A DNA stretch of 64,000 bases from an uncultured Gemmatimonadales bacterium (GTDB lineage Bacteria > Gemmatimonadota > Gemmatimonadetes > Gemmatimonadales > GWC2-71-9). The position numbers and the translations under genes were made by a program. The notes under the pieces are model-generated. The model had not been told where the DNA came from, searched no databases, and was given only the letters and a program-made list of their open reading frames with translations. The stretch covers positions 1-64,000 of the forward strand of contig CAMYLY010000008.1 of assembly GCA_947259405.1 (NCBI GenBank), in the 5' to 3' direction. Every line of letters begins with the position of its first letter. Within the stretch, counting starts at the first letter, position 1. This document shows positions 1 through 9,752 of this stretch, in pieces.

Positions 1-1277
1 CGAGGAACAAGGTCGCCCCCGCGATGACCTCGACCGAGTCGTTGATCACCACATCGCCGTTGACCGTGGTGGTGCCCTCCACGCGGAGTGGCACGTCCAG
101 CTGATCGCTGTTGAGTGTGAGTGGGCCTTGTTGAATCAGCCGCCCACTTCCGTTCACCGTTTGAGCGCCCTGCAGGTTGTAGAGTGTCGGCCCGGCCGGC
201 AGCGTAAGGTCGCTCGCCAAGGTCACCGTGCCACCGAACTGGAAGGTGCCCGACCCCTGCAGCGTGGAGTTGCTGCCGAAGTTGAGCGAGCTACCAAGAA
301 TGGTGAGCGTCCGCGCCCCGTTGCTCGCGTCGAGCACGTTGCCGACACTCGTGGCCACGAACGATACGGCCGCGTTCCCAACGGTGAAGTTCTCGTTGGC
401 CGTGATGGTCCCCAGATGGTTGGGGAACTCGGCAGCGACGATCCGATTGTCGGTGGCGCCGCCGGCGCCGGTGATGACGCCCGTGGCCAGGTTCCGCAGC
501 ACACCGGTGGCAACCGGGACCACCAAGCTTGCCAAACCGCCGTTACTCGAGTTGTCGTCGAGCGTGATGGTGCCCGCGTTGATGACCGTGTCGTTCACCG
601 TGAGCGTCACCCCGGGGGCTCCCAAGGTCCCGACATCGAGGAATAGCGTCGCCCCTGCAATGACCTCGACGGAGTCGTTGATCACCACATCGCCATTGAC
701 CGTGGTGGTGCCCTCCACGCGGAGTGGCACGTCCAGCTGGTCGCTGTTGAGCGTCAGCGGCCCCTGCTGGATCAAGCGCCCAGTCCCGTTGACGGTCTGG
801 CTACCCTGCAGGTTGTAGAGTGTCGGGCCAGCGGGCAGCGTCAGATCGCTCGCCAAGGTCACGGTCCCGCCAAACTGGAAGGTGCCCGCGCCCTGCAGCG
901 TGGTGTTGCTGCCGAAGTTGAGCGAGCTGCCGAGAATGGTGAGCGTCCGCGCCCCGTTGCTCGCGTCGAGCACGTTGCCGACACTCGTGGCCACGAACGG
1001 TACGGCCGCGTTCCCCACAGTGAGCGCCTCGCTGGCGTCGATGGTCCCCAAGTTATTCGGGAACTCGGCATCGACGCGCCGCACGTCCGTCGCACCGCCG
1101 GTCCCGTTGATGAGGCCGGTGGCCACGTTGTTCAGCACCCCACCAGTCACCACCAGACTTGCGTTGCCTGCGTTACTCGAATTGTCATCGAGGCTGATGG
1201 TGCTAGCGTTGGTGACATCTCCGCTGACGGTGAGTGTTACGCCGGGCGCGCCCGCGGTCCCGACGTCGACGAGGAGT
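1..1277 (-). repeat. Tandem 636-bp (212-residue) repeat inside the lipoprotein gene
   Basis: The DNA at about 1-640 matches 637-1277 at an offset of 636 bases, with long blocks that differ by only a few bases (for example around 660-760 against 25-125, and 880-1010 against 245-375). The encoded unit contains the segments LTILGSSLNFGSN and LNSDQLDVPLRVEGTT in both copies. The array probably continues beyond the window. The low divergence at synonymous sites points to a recent tandem duplication. Confidence 0.85.
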
Positions 1278-4200
1278 GTCGGAGTGCTGGTGACGCCATC
1301 ACCCACGACCAACGACCCCACGGTTTGATCCGAGTTCACTGTCACCGTGTACGTACCCGCGACGTCGATGACGGCCGTGTCGAGCGGGCCCGGAGCCACG
1401 CCGCCGACCCAATTCGATCCGGTGCTCCAGTTGCCGCTCACTGCACCAGCCCACCGGATTTGGCCGGGGGGCGCCGTAGTGACCGTGACACCGTTCAGAC
1501 AGGCGTCGATCGAATTGCGCCACAGGACCTCGTTCGCTGAGAAGAACCCGCCGCCGGCGTCGTTCCAGAACGCGTCGAGATCTGAATACATGATTACCCC
1601 GCCCGACCCTGCGCCCAACGCGCCATTGGGGATGATCGACAGGGCGCTTCCCAACCCATTATCGGCTAGGGTCGTCGCATTCGGCCCCACGGTCGTAAAG
1701 GCGCCGTACCCGGCCTGATCGAACGCTGCAACCTGACCGTACGGGCCATTCGTGACGTTGCTCGCCGTGGGATCGATTACCGTTACCGTGATCGGGGTCG
1801 AGCCCGTACCACCGGACACCATCCCGAACCGGTTGACCAGCTGGTTGTTGACCGTGCCAAAGATCCCAGCGTTGTCAGTGAGGATGATCGCACACGCGCC
1901 ACCAGTCACGAAAGCCAGCAGGTCGTCCTGCTCGGCCGCCGTCAATCCCGATATGGGGGAACCCGTCGAGAACACCGATTGGAATACGGCGATGTCCGCA
2001 CCCGCGAGGTTCACCGCCGAAATGGTATTGGTGCTGGAGATGGAGGCACCCGGGAAGGCGCTCACCAGGGACGCGCGCGCATCCGTCAACTCGGCGCCCT
2101 GATCGAGCGAGAACGCCCCGCCACGCGACGCGTCCCACGTCACGACGTTGAAGGGCGGCGGCGTGCTACTCGCCACGATGTAGAGTGTATCGACATCAAC
2201 GAGCCCACCGGCGTCGGCTGTCCAGAGCGTATCCAACGTGATGCCGGAGAGTGTCGGGAACGTGACGGCGGCAAACCCTGCTGTGCGTGTGAGGAACGTC
2301 ATGACCGGGAACCTGTCTCCCGCAGCCGGCACGAAGCTGTTGAGCGTGTCGATCTGGAGCGTCCCAGCGAATGTGTTCAGCCCGGTCGTCTGCGCTCCAA
2401 TCTGTAGAACGTCGAAGGTCCCAGGCGTATTCCCCTCGAGCTCGAACACAAGTGTCGAACCTGGATCGGGTTCGTAATCTCCAAGCCATGTCAGCGTGCC
2501 GGCCGACGTCCCCGGTGTGACAAATCCGGCAAACGCGCCACCAGAGACGTCCCGGACGTCGACTGTGCCGTTTCCGCGAAGCACCGCGCCCGCGTTGTGA
2601 TCGCCAGTGCCATCGAGATCCAGAACGGCGCCAAGGTCGACTTGGATTGTGCCGTTGTTGGTGAGACCGAAGGCAATCTGCAGAGTTCCGACTATCACCG
2701 CCGTGAGGCCGTTGTTGGTGAACGCAACTTCGGCGTTCAGGGATGCGATCCCGCTCCCGACGGTCTTCTGCATCAATCCGTTGTTGACGATGCTGCCGCT
2801 ATTGCCCGAGGTAAGGCGGTCTGCTGCGAGATCGCCCGCAATGTCGAACTGGGCGCCGGCATTGATGGTCAGCACACTGGCGTTGCGGAAGATCAGAAGG
2901 CCCTGATCCCAGGTCGTTACCCCGTCTAACGTGTTCGCTCGGCCCACGTCCTTCGCACCGGGGCCTGTGAAGGTCCCCATCACCGAGTCGGCGACGTAGG
3001 TCAACGTACCGGGCCCACTCAACAGCCCGCCGCTCCAGTGGAGCGAGTCAGTTACGACGAAATCAGCGGTACCACCGAGCGTGCTGCCGGCATTCGTCAC
3101 GCGCCAATGTGGAGCCGACACGGCGGTCACGTCCAAGGTGAGGATCCCGGCCGTAAGCACGATACTGTCCAGCGGGGTCGAGAAGGTCACCGTATTGGCA
3201 AACGTGTGCGTGCCACCGATCTGCACGAGGTCAGGGATATCGACGCCGGCGTTGTAGGCGGCATTCCCCCCGGTAAGGAGCAACCGACCGCCGCCGCCGA
3301 GGTCGCCATTGAAGACCTGCGTACCGTCGTTCACCTGCAGCTGCGCACCACTGCCGAATACGAACGTCCCGCTGTGGATGTTCGAACCCGTCCCGGGATT
3401 GTTGAGCTGAAGCGTTCCGCTGGCGACGTGCACGGAGTCGAAGTTGGCAAACCCCAGTTCGGCGTTCACGGATGCGATCCCGCTCCCGGCTGTTTTCTGC
3501 ACGAGTCCGTTGTTGACGATGCTGCCGCCATTGCCCGCGGTAAGACGGTCTGCTGCCAGGTCACCCGCAATGTTGAACTGAGCCCCGGCATTGATGGTCA
3601 GTACGCTCGCGTTGCGGAAAAGCAGAAGGCCCTGGTCCCACGTCGTCACTCCACTCACCGCGATGGCTCGGCCCACGTTCTTCGCCGACGCCCCCGTGAA
3701 CGTCGACGTTGCGCCGTTGGAGACGGTGGTCGTGCCTGTCCCGCTCAGGAGCCCACCGCTCCAGTTCAACGTTCCATCCACGACCAGATCACCGGCACCC
3801 GTGAACGTCCCGCCGCCCAACGCATATATCCCGTTGGGTCCTACGGTCATTAGGCTTGTCACCGTGAGGACGTTGGCGTTGTGCGTGAGCGTCTGCGTCC
3901 CACTGGGTCCACCCAACATCAGGTAACTGACCGTTGGTGACGTGTTGAGTGCGATATTCGCACCCGCCAAGTCGATTACTACACTGTCGGTGCTCACGGG
4001 CACCGCGTTCCTCGACCAGTTGGCGGCGTCGCCCCACGTGGCGCCGTCGCCAAGGCCGGTCCAGATGTTGACGCTCGATGAGAGGACGTCAAAGGTCGAC
4101 GAGGTCGCGAGCACTAGACTCGTGATCTGCGCGTCGAGCGAGTAGGCCGTGCCGGCCAAGTCAATCCGCAGGTCGTCAAACGTGACCAGCCCACCCACGG

Positions 4201-5437
4201 CGGTTTTCGTGGTAGTGCCGCTCAGCACCGCCCCCAGCGCGCCCGTGCCGTTGGTGATGGCGATATCGACGTCGGTGGTGTTGTCCTGGGTGCGACGGTT
4301 GCCGAACTCATCGAGGATCTCGATTTCGAGCGGCGGGGCGATCACCGCGTCGACGGCTGCATCGCTTGGCTGCGTGACAAACGCGAGCGACGCGGACGGG
4401 CCGGGCACTGCCGTTGCGTTCACGGTTCCCTGGACGCCGCCGAAGTCCGGCAGGTTAACGGTGACGGTCTGCGCGCCGGCGACCGAGCCGAGTGTCCACC
4501 GGAAGTATGCCTGCCCGTTCGAGTCCGTCGTGTCGCTCGTCGGAAGAACCGATCCGGCGGACGGCGTGAACGTCACGGCGACGCTCTCCACGGGCAGCGC
4601 GTCGCTGCCGCGGACCTCGATAACGACGGAGTCAGACAAGGCGCTTGCGACGGGGCCAGTCTGGCCGTCGCCGAACAGCACCGCGACCACCGAAGGCGGC
4701 GCCCGCACGAGCACATTCAATGTGTCTCGCTGACCCGTCAGCAACTCGGCCACGATCCGGGCGTTGCCAGCCGAGACGCCCAGAACCTGCGGGATAGACT
4801 CCACAGGTACCGCGGCCGCGGGATCGAGGGACGAGAATCCGATTGGGGTGCCGGGGATGGCCGCCATCGCCGAATCGAAGGCCTCGGCTACCAGCGTCAG
4901 GGTTCCCCCAATCGACATGGTCGTGTCTGGCGACACGTAGCGCACTCCTGCCGCGTTCGACCCCACCCCGACGTAAGTAAGGGTGATTTGCACAACAGGT
5001 GTCGAGGCGTTCCCAGATGTGGTCGGCGACACGAGGTCGGGGCCGCTGTGAAACGCGACTGTGCCATCGGGTTCCAGCAGGCTGACTTCCAACCAGAACT
5101 GGTCCGACGGCGAGAGCATCACGACGGTGAGCGATAGATCCACGGCGGTGTCGGCGGGTTGGATCTGGACCAGCGTGTCGAGCGCGATCGTACTGTCGCT
5201 GGTGCGTCGGAGGACGACCTGGGTGGCGCCGAGCGGAACGATGCCGCTGACCGCCGCGTCGATGGTCGGGACGATCGCAAACTGCCCCACGAGCGGTTTG
5301 GGCGGTGCGGTGTTGTCCAGACAGCTGGTCACAGCCATCGTGACCGCAATGAGCCCAGGTGCTAGGAGTCTGTGCGAAGTCTGAGCGACAGCGCTGATAG
5401 ACGGCTCACATTTGATAGTCGACGAACGGGGTCGCAA
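1..5437 (-). CDS. Giant repeat-built surface lipoprotein, C-terminus outside window
   Basis: One open frame runs leftwards through the whole stretch and leaves the window, giving over 1,800 residues. Near the N-terminus a hydrophobic stretch ends in VTSC, a lipobox, followed by Ser/Thr/Asp-rich Ig-like segments. After these come two stretches of the secreted-protein type W-x(n)-G-x-W-x(n)-W (one is WAGAVSGNWSTGSNW, around 1410-1450 on the genome; the other lies near 4030) followed by beta-strand repeats rich in NNG, T and V. Between them lies a module resembling a glutamine-amidotransferase-like domain (about 1540-2130). Two sets of internal duplications are listed separately. The only ATG that fits (5338) would cut off the signal peptide, so a TTG at 5437 is chosen; this start is uncertain. 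A surface-anchored adhesin or structural role is inferred from architecture only. Confidence 0.8.
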   Translation of the reverse strand, partial: MRPRSSTIKCEPSISAVAQTSHRLLAPGLIAVTMAVTSCLDNTAPPKPLVGQFAIVPTIDAAVSGIVPLGATQVVLRRTSDSTIALDTLVQIQPADTAVDLSLTVVMLSPSDQFWLEVSLLEPDGTVAFHSGPDLVSPTTSGNASTPVVQITLTYVGVGSNAAGVRYVSPDTTMSIGGTLTLVAEAFDSAMAAIPGTPIGFSSLDPAAAVPVESIPQVLGVSAGNARIVAELLTGQRDTLNVLVRAPPSVVAVLFGDGQTGPVASALSDSVVIEVRGSDALPVESVAVTFTPSAGSVLPTSDTTDSNGQAYFRWTLGSVAGAQTVTVNLPDFGGVQGTVNATAVPGPSASLAFVTQPSDAAVDAVIAPPLEIEILDEFGNRRTQDNTTDVDIAITNGTGALGAVLSGTTTKTAVGGLVTFDDLRIDLAGTAYSLDAQITSLVLATSSTFDVLSSSVNIWTGLGDGATWGDAANWSRNAVPVSTDSVVIDLAGANIALNTSPTVSYLMLGGPSGTQTLTHNANVLTVTSLMTVGPNGIYALGGGTFTGAGDLVVDGTLNWSGGLLSGTGTTTVSNGATSTFTGASAKNVGRAIAVSGVTTWDQGLLLFRNASVLTINAGAQFNIAGDLAADRLTAGNGGSIVNNGLVQKTAGSGIASVNAELGFANFDSVHVASGTLQLNNPGTGSNIHSGTFVFGSGAQLQVNDGTQVFNGDLGGGGRLLLTGGNAAYNAGVDIPDLVQIGGTHTFANTVTFSTPLDSIVLTAGILTLDVTAVSAPHWRVTNAGSTLGGTADFVVTDSLHWSGGLLSGPGTLTYVADSVMGTFTGPGAKDVGRANTLDGVTTWDQGLLIFRNASVLTINAGAQFDIAGDLAADRLTSGNSGSIVNNGLMQKTVGSGIASLNAEVAFTNNGLTAVIVGTLQIAFGLTNNGTIQVDLGAVLDLDGTGDHNAGAVLRGNGTVDVRDVSGGAFAGFVTPGTSAGTLTWLGDYEPDPGSTLVFELEGNTPGTFDVLQIGAQTTGLNTFAGTLQIDTLNSFVPAAGDRFPVMTFLTRTAGFAAVTFPTLSGITLDTLWTADAGGLVDVDTLYIVASSTPPPFNVVTWDASRGGAFSLDQGAELTDARASLVSAFPGASISSTNTISAVNLAGADIAVFQSVFSTGSPISGLTAAEQDDLLAFVTGGACAIILTDNAGIFGTVNNQLVNRFGMVSGGTGSTPITVTVIDPTASNVTNGPYGQVAAFDQAGYGAFTTVGPNATTLADNGLGSALSIIPNGALGAGSGGVIMYSDLDAFWNDAGGGFFSANEVLWRNSIDACLNGVTVTTAPPGQIRWAGAVSGNWSTGSNWVGGVAPGPLDTAVIDVAGTYTVTVNSDQTVGSLVVGDGVTSTPTLLVDVGTAGAPGVTLTVSGDVTNASTISLDDNSSNAGNASLVVTGGVLNNVATGLINGTGGATDVRRVDAEFPNNLGTIDASEALTVGNAAVPFVATSVGNVLDASNGARTLTILGSSLNFGSNTTLQGAGTFQFGGTVTLASDLTLPAGPTLYNLQGSQTVNGTGRLIQQGPLTLNSDQLDVPLRVEGTTTVNGDVVINDSVEVIAGATLFLDVGTLGAPGVTLTVNDTVINAGTITLDDNSSNGGLASLVVPVATGVLRNLATGVITGAGGATDNRIVAAEFPNHLGTITANENFTVGNAAVSFVATSVGNVLDASNGARTLTILGSSLNFGSNSTLQGSGTFQFGGTVTLASDLTLPAGPTLYNLQGAQTVNGSGRLIQQGPLTLNSDQLDVPLRVEGTTTVNGDVVINDSVEVIAGATLFL
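2731..3709 (-). repeat. Second internal duplication, 729-bp offset
   Basis: About 250 bases at 2731-2980 recur at 3460-3709, an offset of 729 bases or 243 codons. Both copies encode NASVLTINAGAQF, IAGDLAADRLT and SIVNNGL. This unit is different from the 636-bp repeat further along the same gene. Confidence 0.8.
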
Positions 5438-5490
5438 AAGTCGCGCCGGGACCGGCGAGTGGCAAGGATGGCCGGAATCTGGAGCCGCAA

Positions 5491-5511
5491 GGGCGGGCGG
5501 AGCGCCCGCCC
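5491..5511 (-). terminator. GC-rich hairpin between two minus-strand genes
   Basis: Perfect 9-bp arms GGGCGGGCG and CGCCCGCCC enclose a 3-base loop, 50 bases past the stop of the acyl-CoA dehydrogenase gene. There is no T-tract on either side (only TT on the minus strand), so it may be a weak or Rho-assisted terminator or a transcript-end stabiliser. Confidence 0.4.
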
Positions 5512-5561
5512 CACGTCAGTGGTCTGTCACATCGAGCTTCGGGGCGGCCGAGCGGACAGGC

Positions 5562-7445
5562 CTACTTCCACGCTTGGTCCGTCGAGTACTCCAGCCAGCG
5601 CATTTCATCGGCCATGACACGTTGCGCCGTCTTGTAGATCGCGACGTCGTCGTTGTTGAACACGTTGGAGAACCGATTCTTGATGCGCCGCCGCCCGATC
5701 TGGCAGTAGCGATCGGCCAGCTCCTCCGCGGTGTTCGCATGCGATCGCTCCTCCGGTGCTTTGCTCGTCTTGAGCATCTGTACGCGAGCAATGGTGGCAC
5801 TCATCGCAAACAGCTCGGCACCCACCTCGACCAGTCGGAACAGAACGGACTGCCGCTTTTCGAGTCTGGGCCCAAATCGCACGATGGCATGGAAGAGCGT
5901 CCGAGCGAGTTTGCGCGAGGTCCGATTCACGTACCGCAGGTGTTTGGCCAGGCTGCCAAACTCGCCGTAACGGGGCCACCGGCCCCATCCGAACCACTTG
6001 GACGGATACCACCACGCGTAGTAGAAGCCTGCTTTGAAGAGCGCTCCCACCTTGTCGCCGAGTGAGGCTTCCGGGTCGGCAATCGCGCCAGCGACCTTCA
6101 GGTGTGTGTCGACCACTTCCCGCGCGATGAAGAGCCGCATGATCTCACTGGAACCCTCAAAGATCATATTGATGCGGAAATCCCGCATGATGCGCTCGAG
6201 TGGCACGGGCGTTTCGCCTCGTGCTTCCAAGCTCGTGGCTGTTTCGTACGCGCGCCCGCTCCGGATCTGCACGGCGCTATCAATGATCTCCCAGCCTTGC
6301 TCCGTGTTCCACATCTTGGCCATTGCGGCCTCGAGGCGGATGTCAAAACGCGCCTGGTCTGACATCAGTGCCGCCAACTCCGCCACGGAGTCCATGGCAA
6401 AGCTGGTCGCTGCCATTGCCCCTAGGCGCTGGGCCATCGCGTCGTGCTTCCCGATCGGGTGACCCCACTGCACCCGGCTCTGGCAAAACTCGCGTGACCA
6501 GCCAACACACGCACGCGCCGCCGACGCGGATGTCGCGGGAATGGTCAAACGCCCCGTGTTCAGGGTGATGAGGGCCAGCTTGAGACCCTTGCCCTGGCCC
6601 CACAGGATGTTCTCCTTGGGCACCCGAACGTTGGTGAAACGCAGCAGCGCGTTCTCGATGCCGTGCAAGCCCATGAAGTGGCACCGATGGGCCACCTCCA
6701 CGCCTGGCCAGTCGCCTTCGACGATGAACGCCGTAATCCGGTTGTCCGGCGTGCGGGCCATGACGACCATGATGTCGGCAATTGTGCCGTTGGTGCACCA
6801 GAGCTTCTCGCCGTTCAGGAGGAATCCAGCGCCGTCGTCGGTGATCGTTGCGGTCGTCTTCATGCGCGCTGGGTCGCTGCCCACATCGGGTTCGGTGAGC
6901 GCGAATGCGCTGATCTCGCCCTTGGCGAGGCGCGGCAGGTACTTCTTCTTCTGCTCGGGTGTACCGAAGAGCTTGAGCGGCTGCGGCACCCCGATCGACT
7001 GATGCGCCGACAACAGCACGCCGATGGACGATTCGTGGTACGCAGATACGGCAATCGCGCGGTTGTAGACGGCCTGGGAGAACCCAAGGCCGCCGTACTC
7101 CTGGGGGATCTTGATTCCCATACAACCCCGTTCTGCCAGGCCGTCCACGATGTGTTGCGGGATCTTGTACGTGCGGTCGATTTCCTCGGCGTCCACGTTG
7201 GCGGCGAGGAACTTGTCCAGATCCTCCAACCAGGGACGGGCTCGCTCGAGCTCGTCCTCTTGAGTGCGTGGGAACGGGTGAATCAGGTCCAGGAGGAGCC
7301 TTCCGGCGAACAGCTCGCGAAGAAAACTCGGCGCCTTCCATTCGGACTCACGTGCCGCCTCGGCGACCTTCCGGGCCTCTTGCTCCGTGACATGCTTCTG
7401 GTCCTGGTCGGTGGCTTGCGGAGAACCTTCGGTGACGGTGGCCAT
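5562..7445 (-). CDS. Acyl-CoA dehydrogenase, long (VLCAD-like) form
   Basis: This 627-residue FAD enzyme should catalyse alpha,beta-dehydrogenation of acyl-CoA thioesters in fatty acid breakdown. It has the N-terminal helical domain (about 60-180), the middle beta domain with the signature ALTEPDVGSD (182-191), and the C-terminal helical domain. The catalytic base is expected at Glu430 in MIFEGSSEIMRLF. A further C-terminal extension of about 170 residues, rich in Trp and Arg, makes it longer than the usual 380-residue enzyme and resembles VLCAD/ACAD9-type proteins. The gene stands alone, divergent from an S9 peptidase and without other beta-oxidation genes nearby. The exact chain length of its substrate cannot be inferred. 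Confidence 0.9.
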   Translation of the reverse strand: MATVTEGSPQATDQDQKHVTEQEARKVAEAARESEWKAPSFLRELFAGRLLLDLIHPFPRTQEDELERARPWLEDLDKFLAANVDAEEIDRTYKIPQHIVDGLAERGCMGIKIPQEYGGLGFSQAVYNRAIAVSAYHESSIGVLLSAHQSIGVPQPLKLFGTPEQKKKYLPRLAKGEISAFALTEPDVGSDPARMKTTATITDDGAGFLLNGEKLWCTNGTIADIMVVMARTPDNRITAFIVEGDWPGVEVAHRCHFMGLHGIENALLRFTNVRVPKENILWGQGKGLKLALITLNTGRLTIPATSASAARACVGWSREFCQSRVQWGHPIGKHDAMAQRLGAMAATSFAMDSVAELAALMSDQARFDIRLEAAMAKMWNTEQGWEIIDSAVQIRSGRAYETATSLEARGETPVPLERIMRDFRINMIFEGSSEIMRLFIAREVVDTHLKVAGAIADPEASLGDKVGALFKAGFYYAWWYPSKWFGWGRWPRYGEFGSLAKHLRYVNRTSRKLARTLFHAIVRFGPRLEKRQSVLFRLVEVGAELFAMSATIARVQMLKTSKAPEERSHANTAEELADRYCQIGRRRIKNRFSNVFNNDDVAIYKTAQRVMADEMRWLEYSTDQAWK

Positions 7446-7624
7446 TGTGATCTATGTCCAGAATTCGAGTGAGAGACATTGCACTTTCTTGGTCAACCCA
7501 CGCTGCTACCGTTGGGTTCCTTATCTACTAATATGCGTGGCCTACGTGTCCGAATGCTACTGGGAAGCCGTTGCGCGACCCCTCGGGATTGTTCAACATT
7601 CCGGCCTCAGATGGCGATCATAAT

Positions 7625-9679
7625 ATGACGATGAAGCTCCGATTCCCGCTTTGCCTGGTATGCGTGTTCTTCGCTTTCCCAGCGGGGGCCCAAACGCCTT
7701 CGCGGATCTTGACGATCGACGACCTCTTGCTGCTCGACCATGTGTCGGACCCGCAGTTCTCGCCGGATGGCGCGTGGATTTCCTACTCGCTGTCGACCAC
7801 CGACCTCGACGCGAACACGCGCACCACCGACGTGTGGATGGTGCCCTCCGCGGGCGGCCCTGCACGTCAGGTCTCGGAACGTCGTTTCGGAGGGCGTCAC
7901 GGCCGATGGTCACCCGATGGTACGTCGATCGCGTACCTCTCGACGCGAGGCGGTGCAACGCAGGTTCGATTGTACGATGTAGGGCGGCGCCGGTCTCGGA
8001 CGCTGGCCAGTCTCTCGACGGGTGCTGATGGCATCGTCTGGTCTCCAACCGGGCTCCAGCTTGCGTTCACCTCGATGGTGTTTCCGGGATGCGCAGACGA
8101 CGACTGCAACGCTGAGCGCTTGGCGCGCCGGTCGGCGGCGCCCTCCCAGGCCCGTGTCTATGATGACCTCCTGTACCGCCATTGGAATCGCTGGGACGAC
8201 GGCCGGCGCTCGCATCTGTTCGTCGTATCGGTCCCGGTGGGGGAGCCAATCGATCTCCTCCCTGGGGTAAGGTATCACGTGCCACCGCCGCCCTTTGGTG
8301 GCGCCGGTGACTACGCGTTCAGCGCCGATGGCCAAACCATCGTCTTCACGGCCAAGACCGGAAACGGTCAGGCGTGGAGCACCAATACGGACCTGTACGA
8401 GGTACCCGTCACCGGAGGTGAGCCACAGCTGGTCACAGACGGATTTCGCGGCGGTGAGCGCCATCCGGCGTTCTCCGCGGACGGGACGCGACTGGCATTC
8501 CTCTCACAAACGCGAGCGGGCTTCGAATCCGACCGGTGGCGTCTCATGATTCGTGATCTGGCCACTGACGCCACTTCTGAGCTCACGGAAGGATTCCTGC
8601 AGTCCGTATCCGAGTTTGCGTGGCTGCCGGATGCTGACGGGATCGTCTTTACCGCACAACACATGCAACGACATGTTCTGTTCCGGATCGATGACAGCGG
8701 TCGCTTGCGGGAACTGTCGCGGTGGGGGAACACTCGATCGCTTTCGATCGCGCGTGACACCAATCAACTCGCGTTCATCAATGATGCGATGAATCGCCCT
8801 GGGCAGGTGTACACGCTGTCGCTCGAGACCGGCGGGACGCCAAGACAGATCACGGATTTCAACGCCGAGCGACTCGCCGGCGTGGTCATGCATGCGGCAG
8901 AAGAGATATCGTGGATTGGAGCTGACGGGCGGTCGGTGCATGGGATGCTGGTCCGACCGCCGCAGTTCCGTGCGGGTGAACGGTACCCACTCTTGGTCAT
9001 GATTCATGGCGGCCCCCAAGGGGCCTGGCTGGACAGCTTCCACCCCCGGTGGAACGCACAGGCCTTTGCCGCGGGCGGCTATGTCACAGTTCTGCTCAAC
9101 CCTCGCGGGTCAACCGGTTTCGGACAGCGGTTCGTTGACCAGGTGTCACGGGACTGGGCCGGACGTGTGTACATCGACTTGATGGCAGGCGTCGAGCATG
9201 CTTCGCGCTTCCGTTTTGTGGACTCGACGCGAATCGGCGCCGTTGGCGGATCCTACGGCGGGTACATGGTGAACTGGATCAACGGCCACTCGGACCGCTT
9301 CGAAACGCTGATCTCGCATGCGGGGATCTACAATTTGGAGTCGTTCTACGGTGCGACGGAGGAGCTGTGGTTCCCCGAGTGGGAGTTTGGGGCCCCACCG
9401 TGGGAGAATCGCACCCTCTACGAGCAGTGGTCGCCGCACCGATTCGCGCAGAATTTCCAGACACCGACTTTGGTGATTCATGGGGCGCTCGATTACCGGG
9501 TCCCGGATACCCAGGGGATGAGCATGTTCACGGCGCTCCGGCGGCAGGGAGTCGAGGCGCGGTTCGTCCATTTCCCGGACGAAGGCCACTGGATCGGACG
9601 CCCACAGAACCAGAAGCTTTGGTGGACCGAAGCCTACGCGTGGTTGGCCCGGTTTCTCACCCCAGGTGTGACTCCATGA
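7625..9679 (+). CDS. S9 family serine peptidase (prolyl oligopeptidase type)
   Basis: A secreted 684-residue peptidase. The start at 7625 is preferred over an upstream ATG (7571) because it gives a clean signal peptide (MTMKLRFPLCLVCVFFAFPA). A beta-propeller of WD40-like/PD40 blades (SPDG, SADG and similar repeats) fills about residues 35-410 and limits access to large substrates. The C-terminal alpha/beta hydrolase domain carries GGSYGGYM with nucleophile Ser543, Asp623 in ALDYRVP and His655 in DEGHW. By family it is a dipeptidyl- or acylaminoacyl-peptidase acting on short peptides in the periplasm. Substrate preference is unknown. Confidence 0.93.
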   Translation: MTMKLRFPLCLVCVFFAFPAGAQTPSRILTIDDLLLLDHVSDPQFSPDGAWISYSLSTTDLDANTRTTDVWMVPSAGGPARQVSERRFGGRHGRWSPDGTSIAYLSTRGGATQVRLYDVGRRRSRTLASLSTGADGIVWSPTGLQLAFTSMVFPGCADDDCNAERLARRSAAPSQARVYDDLLYRHWNRWDDGRRSHLFVVSVPVGEPIDLLPGVRYHVPPPPFGGAGDYAFSADGQTIVFTAKTGNGQAWSTNTDLYEVPVTGGEPQLVTDGFRGGERHPAFSADGTRLAFLSQTRAGFESDRWRLMIRDLATDATSELTEGFLQSVSEFAWLPDADGIVFTAQHMQRHVLFRIDDSGRLRELSRWGNTRSLSIARDTNQLAFINDAMNRPGQVYTLSLETGGTPRQITDFNAERLAGVVMHAAEEISWIGADGRSVHGMLVRPPQFRAGERYPLLVMIHGGPQGAWLDSFHPRWNAQAFAAGGYVTVLLNPRGSTGFGQRFVDQVSRDWAGRVYIDLMAGVEHASRFRFVDSTRIGAVGGSYGGYMVNWINGHSDRFETLISHAGIYNLESFYGATEELWFPEWEFGAPPWENRTLYEQWSPHRFAQNFQTPTLVIHGALDYRVPDTQGMSMFTALRRQGVEARFVHFPDEGHWIGRPQNQKLWWTEAYAWLARFLTPGVTP

Positions 9680-9752
9680 TGGGAGGGCACGGGAGGTCGA
9701 ATCCTCGGCGTCTATCGGTCGAGAAGCGTTTCCATCTATATTCGCTGCTACC

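Noticed and set aside
1-3709. CRISPR array
   Set aside because: The repeats are 250-640 bases long, in frame and without regular short spacers, so they are protein-coding duplications.
1-5338. Plus-strand open frames of up to 271 codons
   Set aside because: The minus-strand frame is open throughout and gives a coherent lipoprotein with repeats; plus-strand frames are their mirror.
6663-7472. 269-codon plus-strand open frame over the acyl-CoA dehydrogenase gene
   Set aside because: Antisense to a gene with full catalytic motifs; no recognisable protein.
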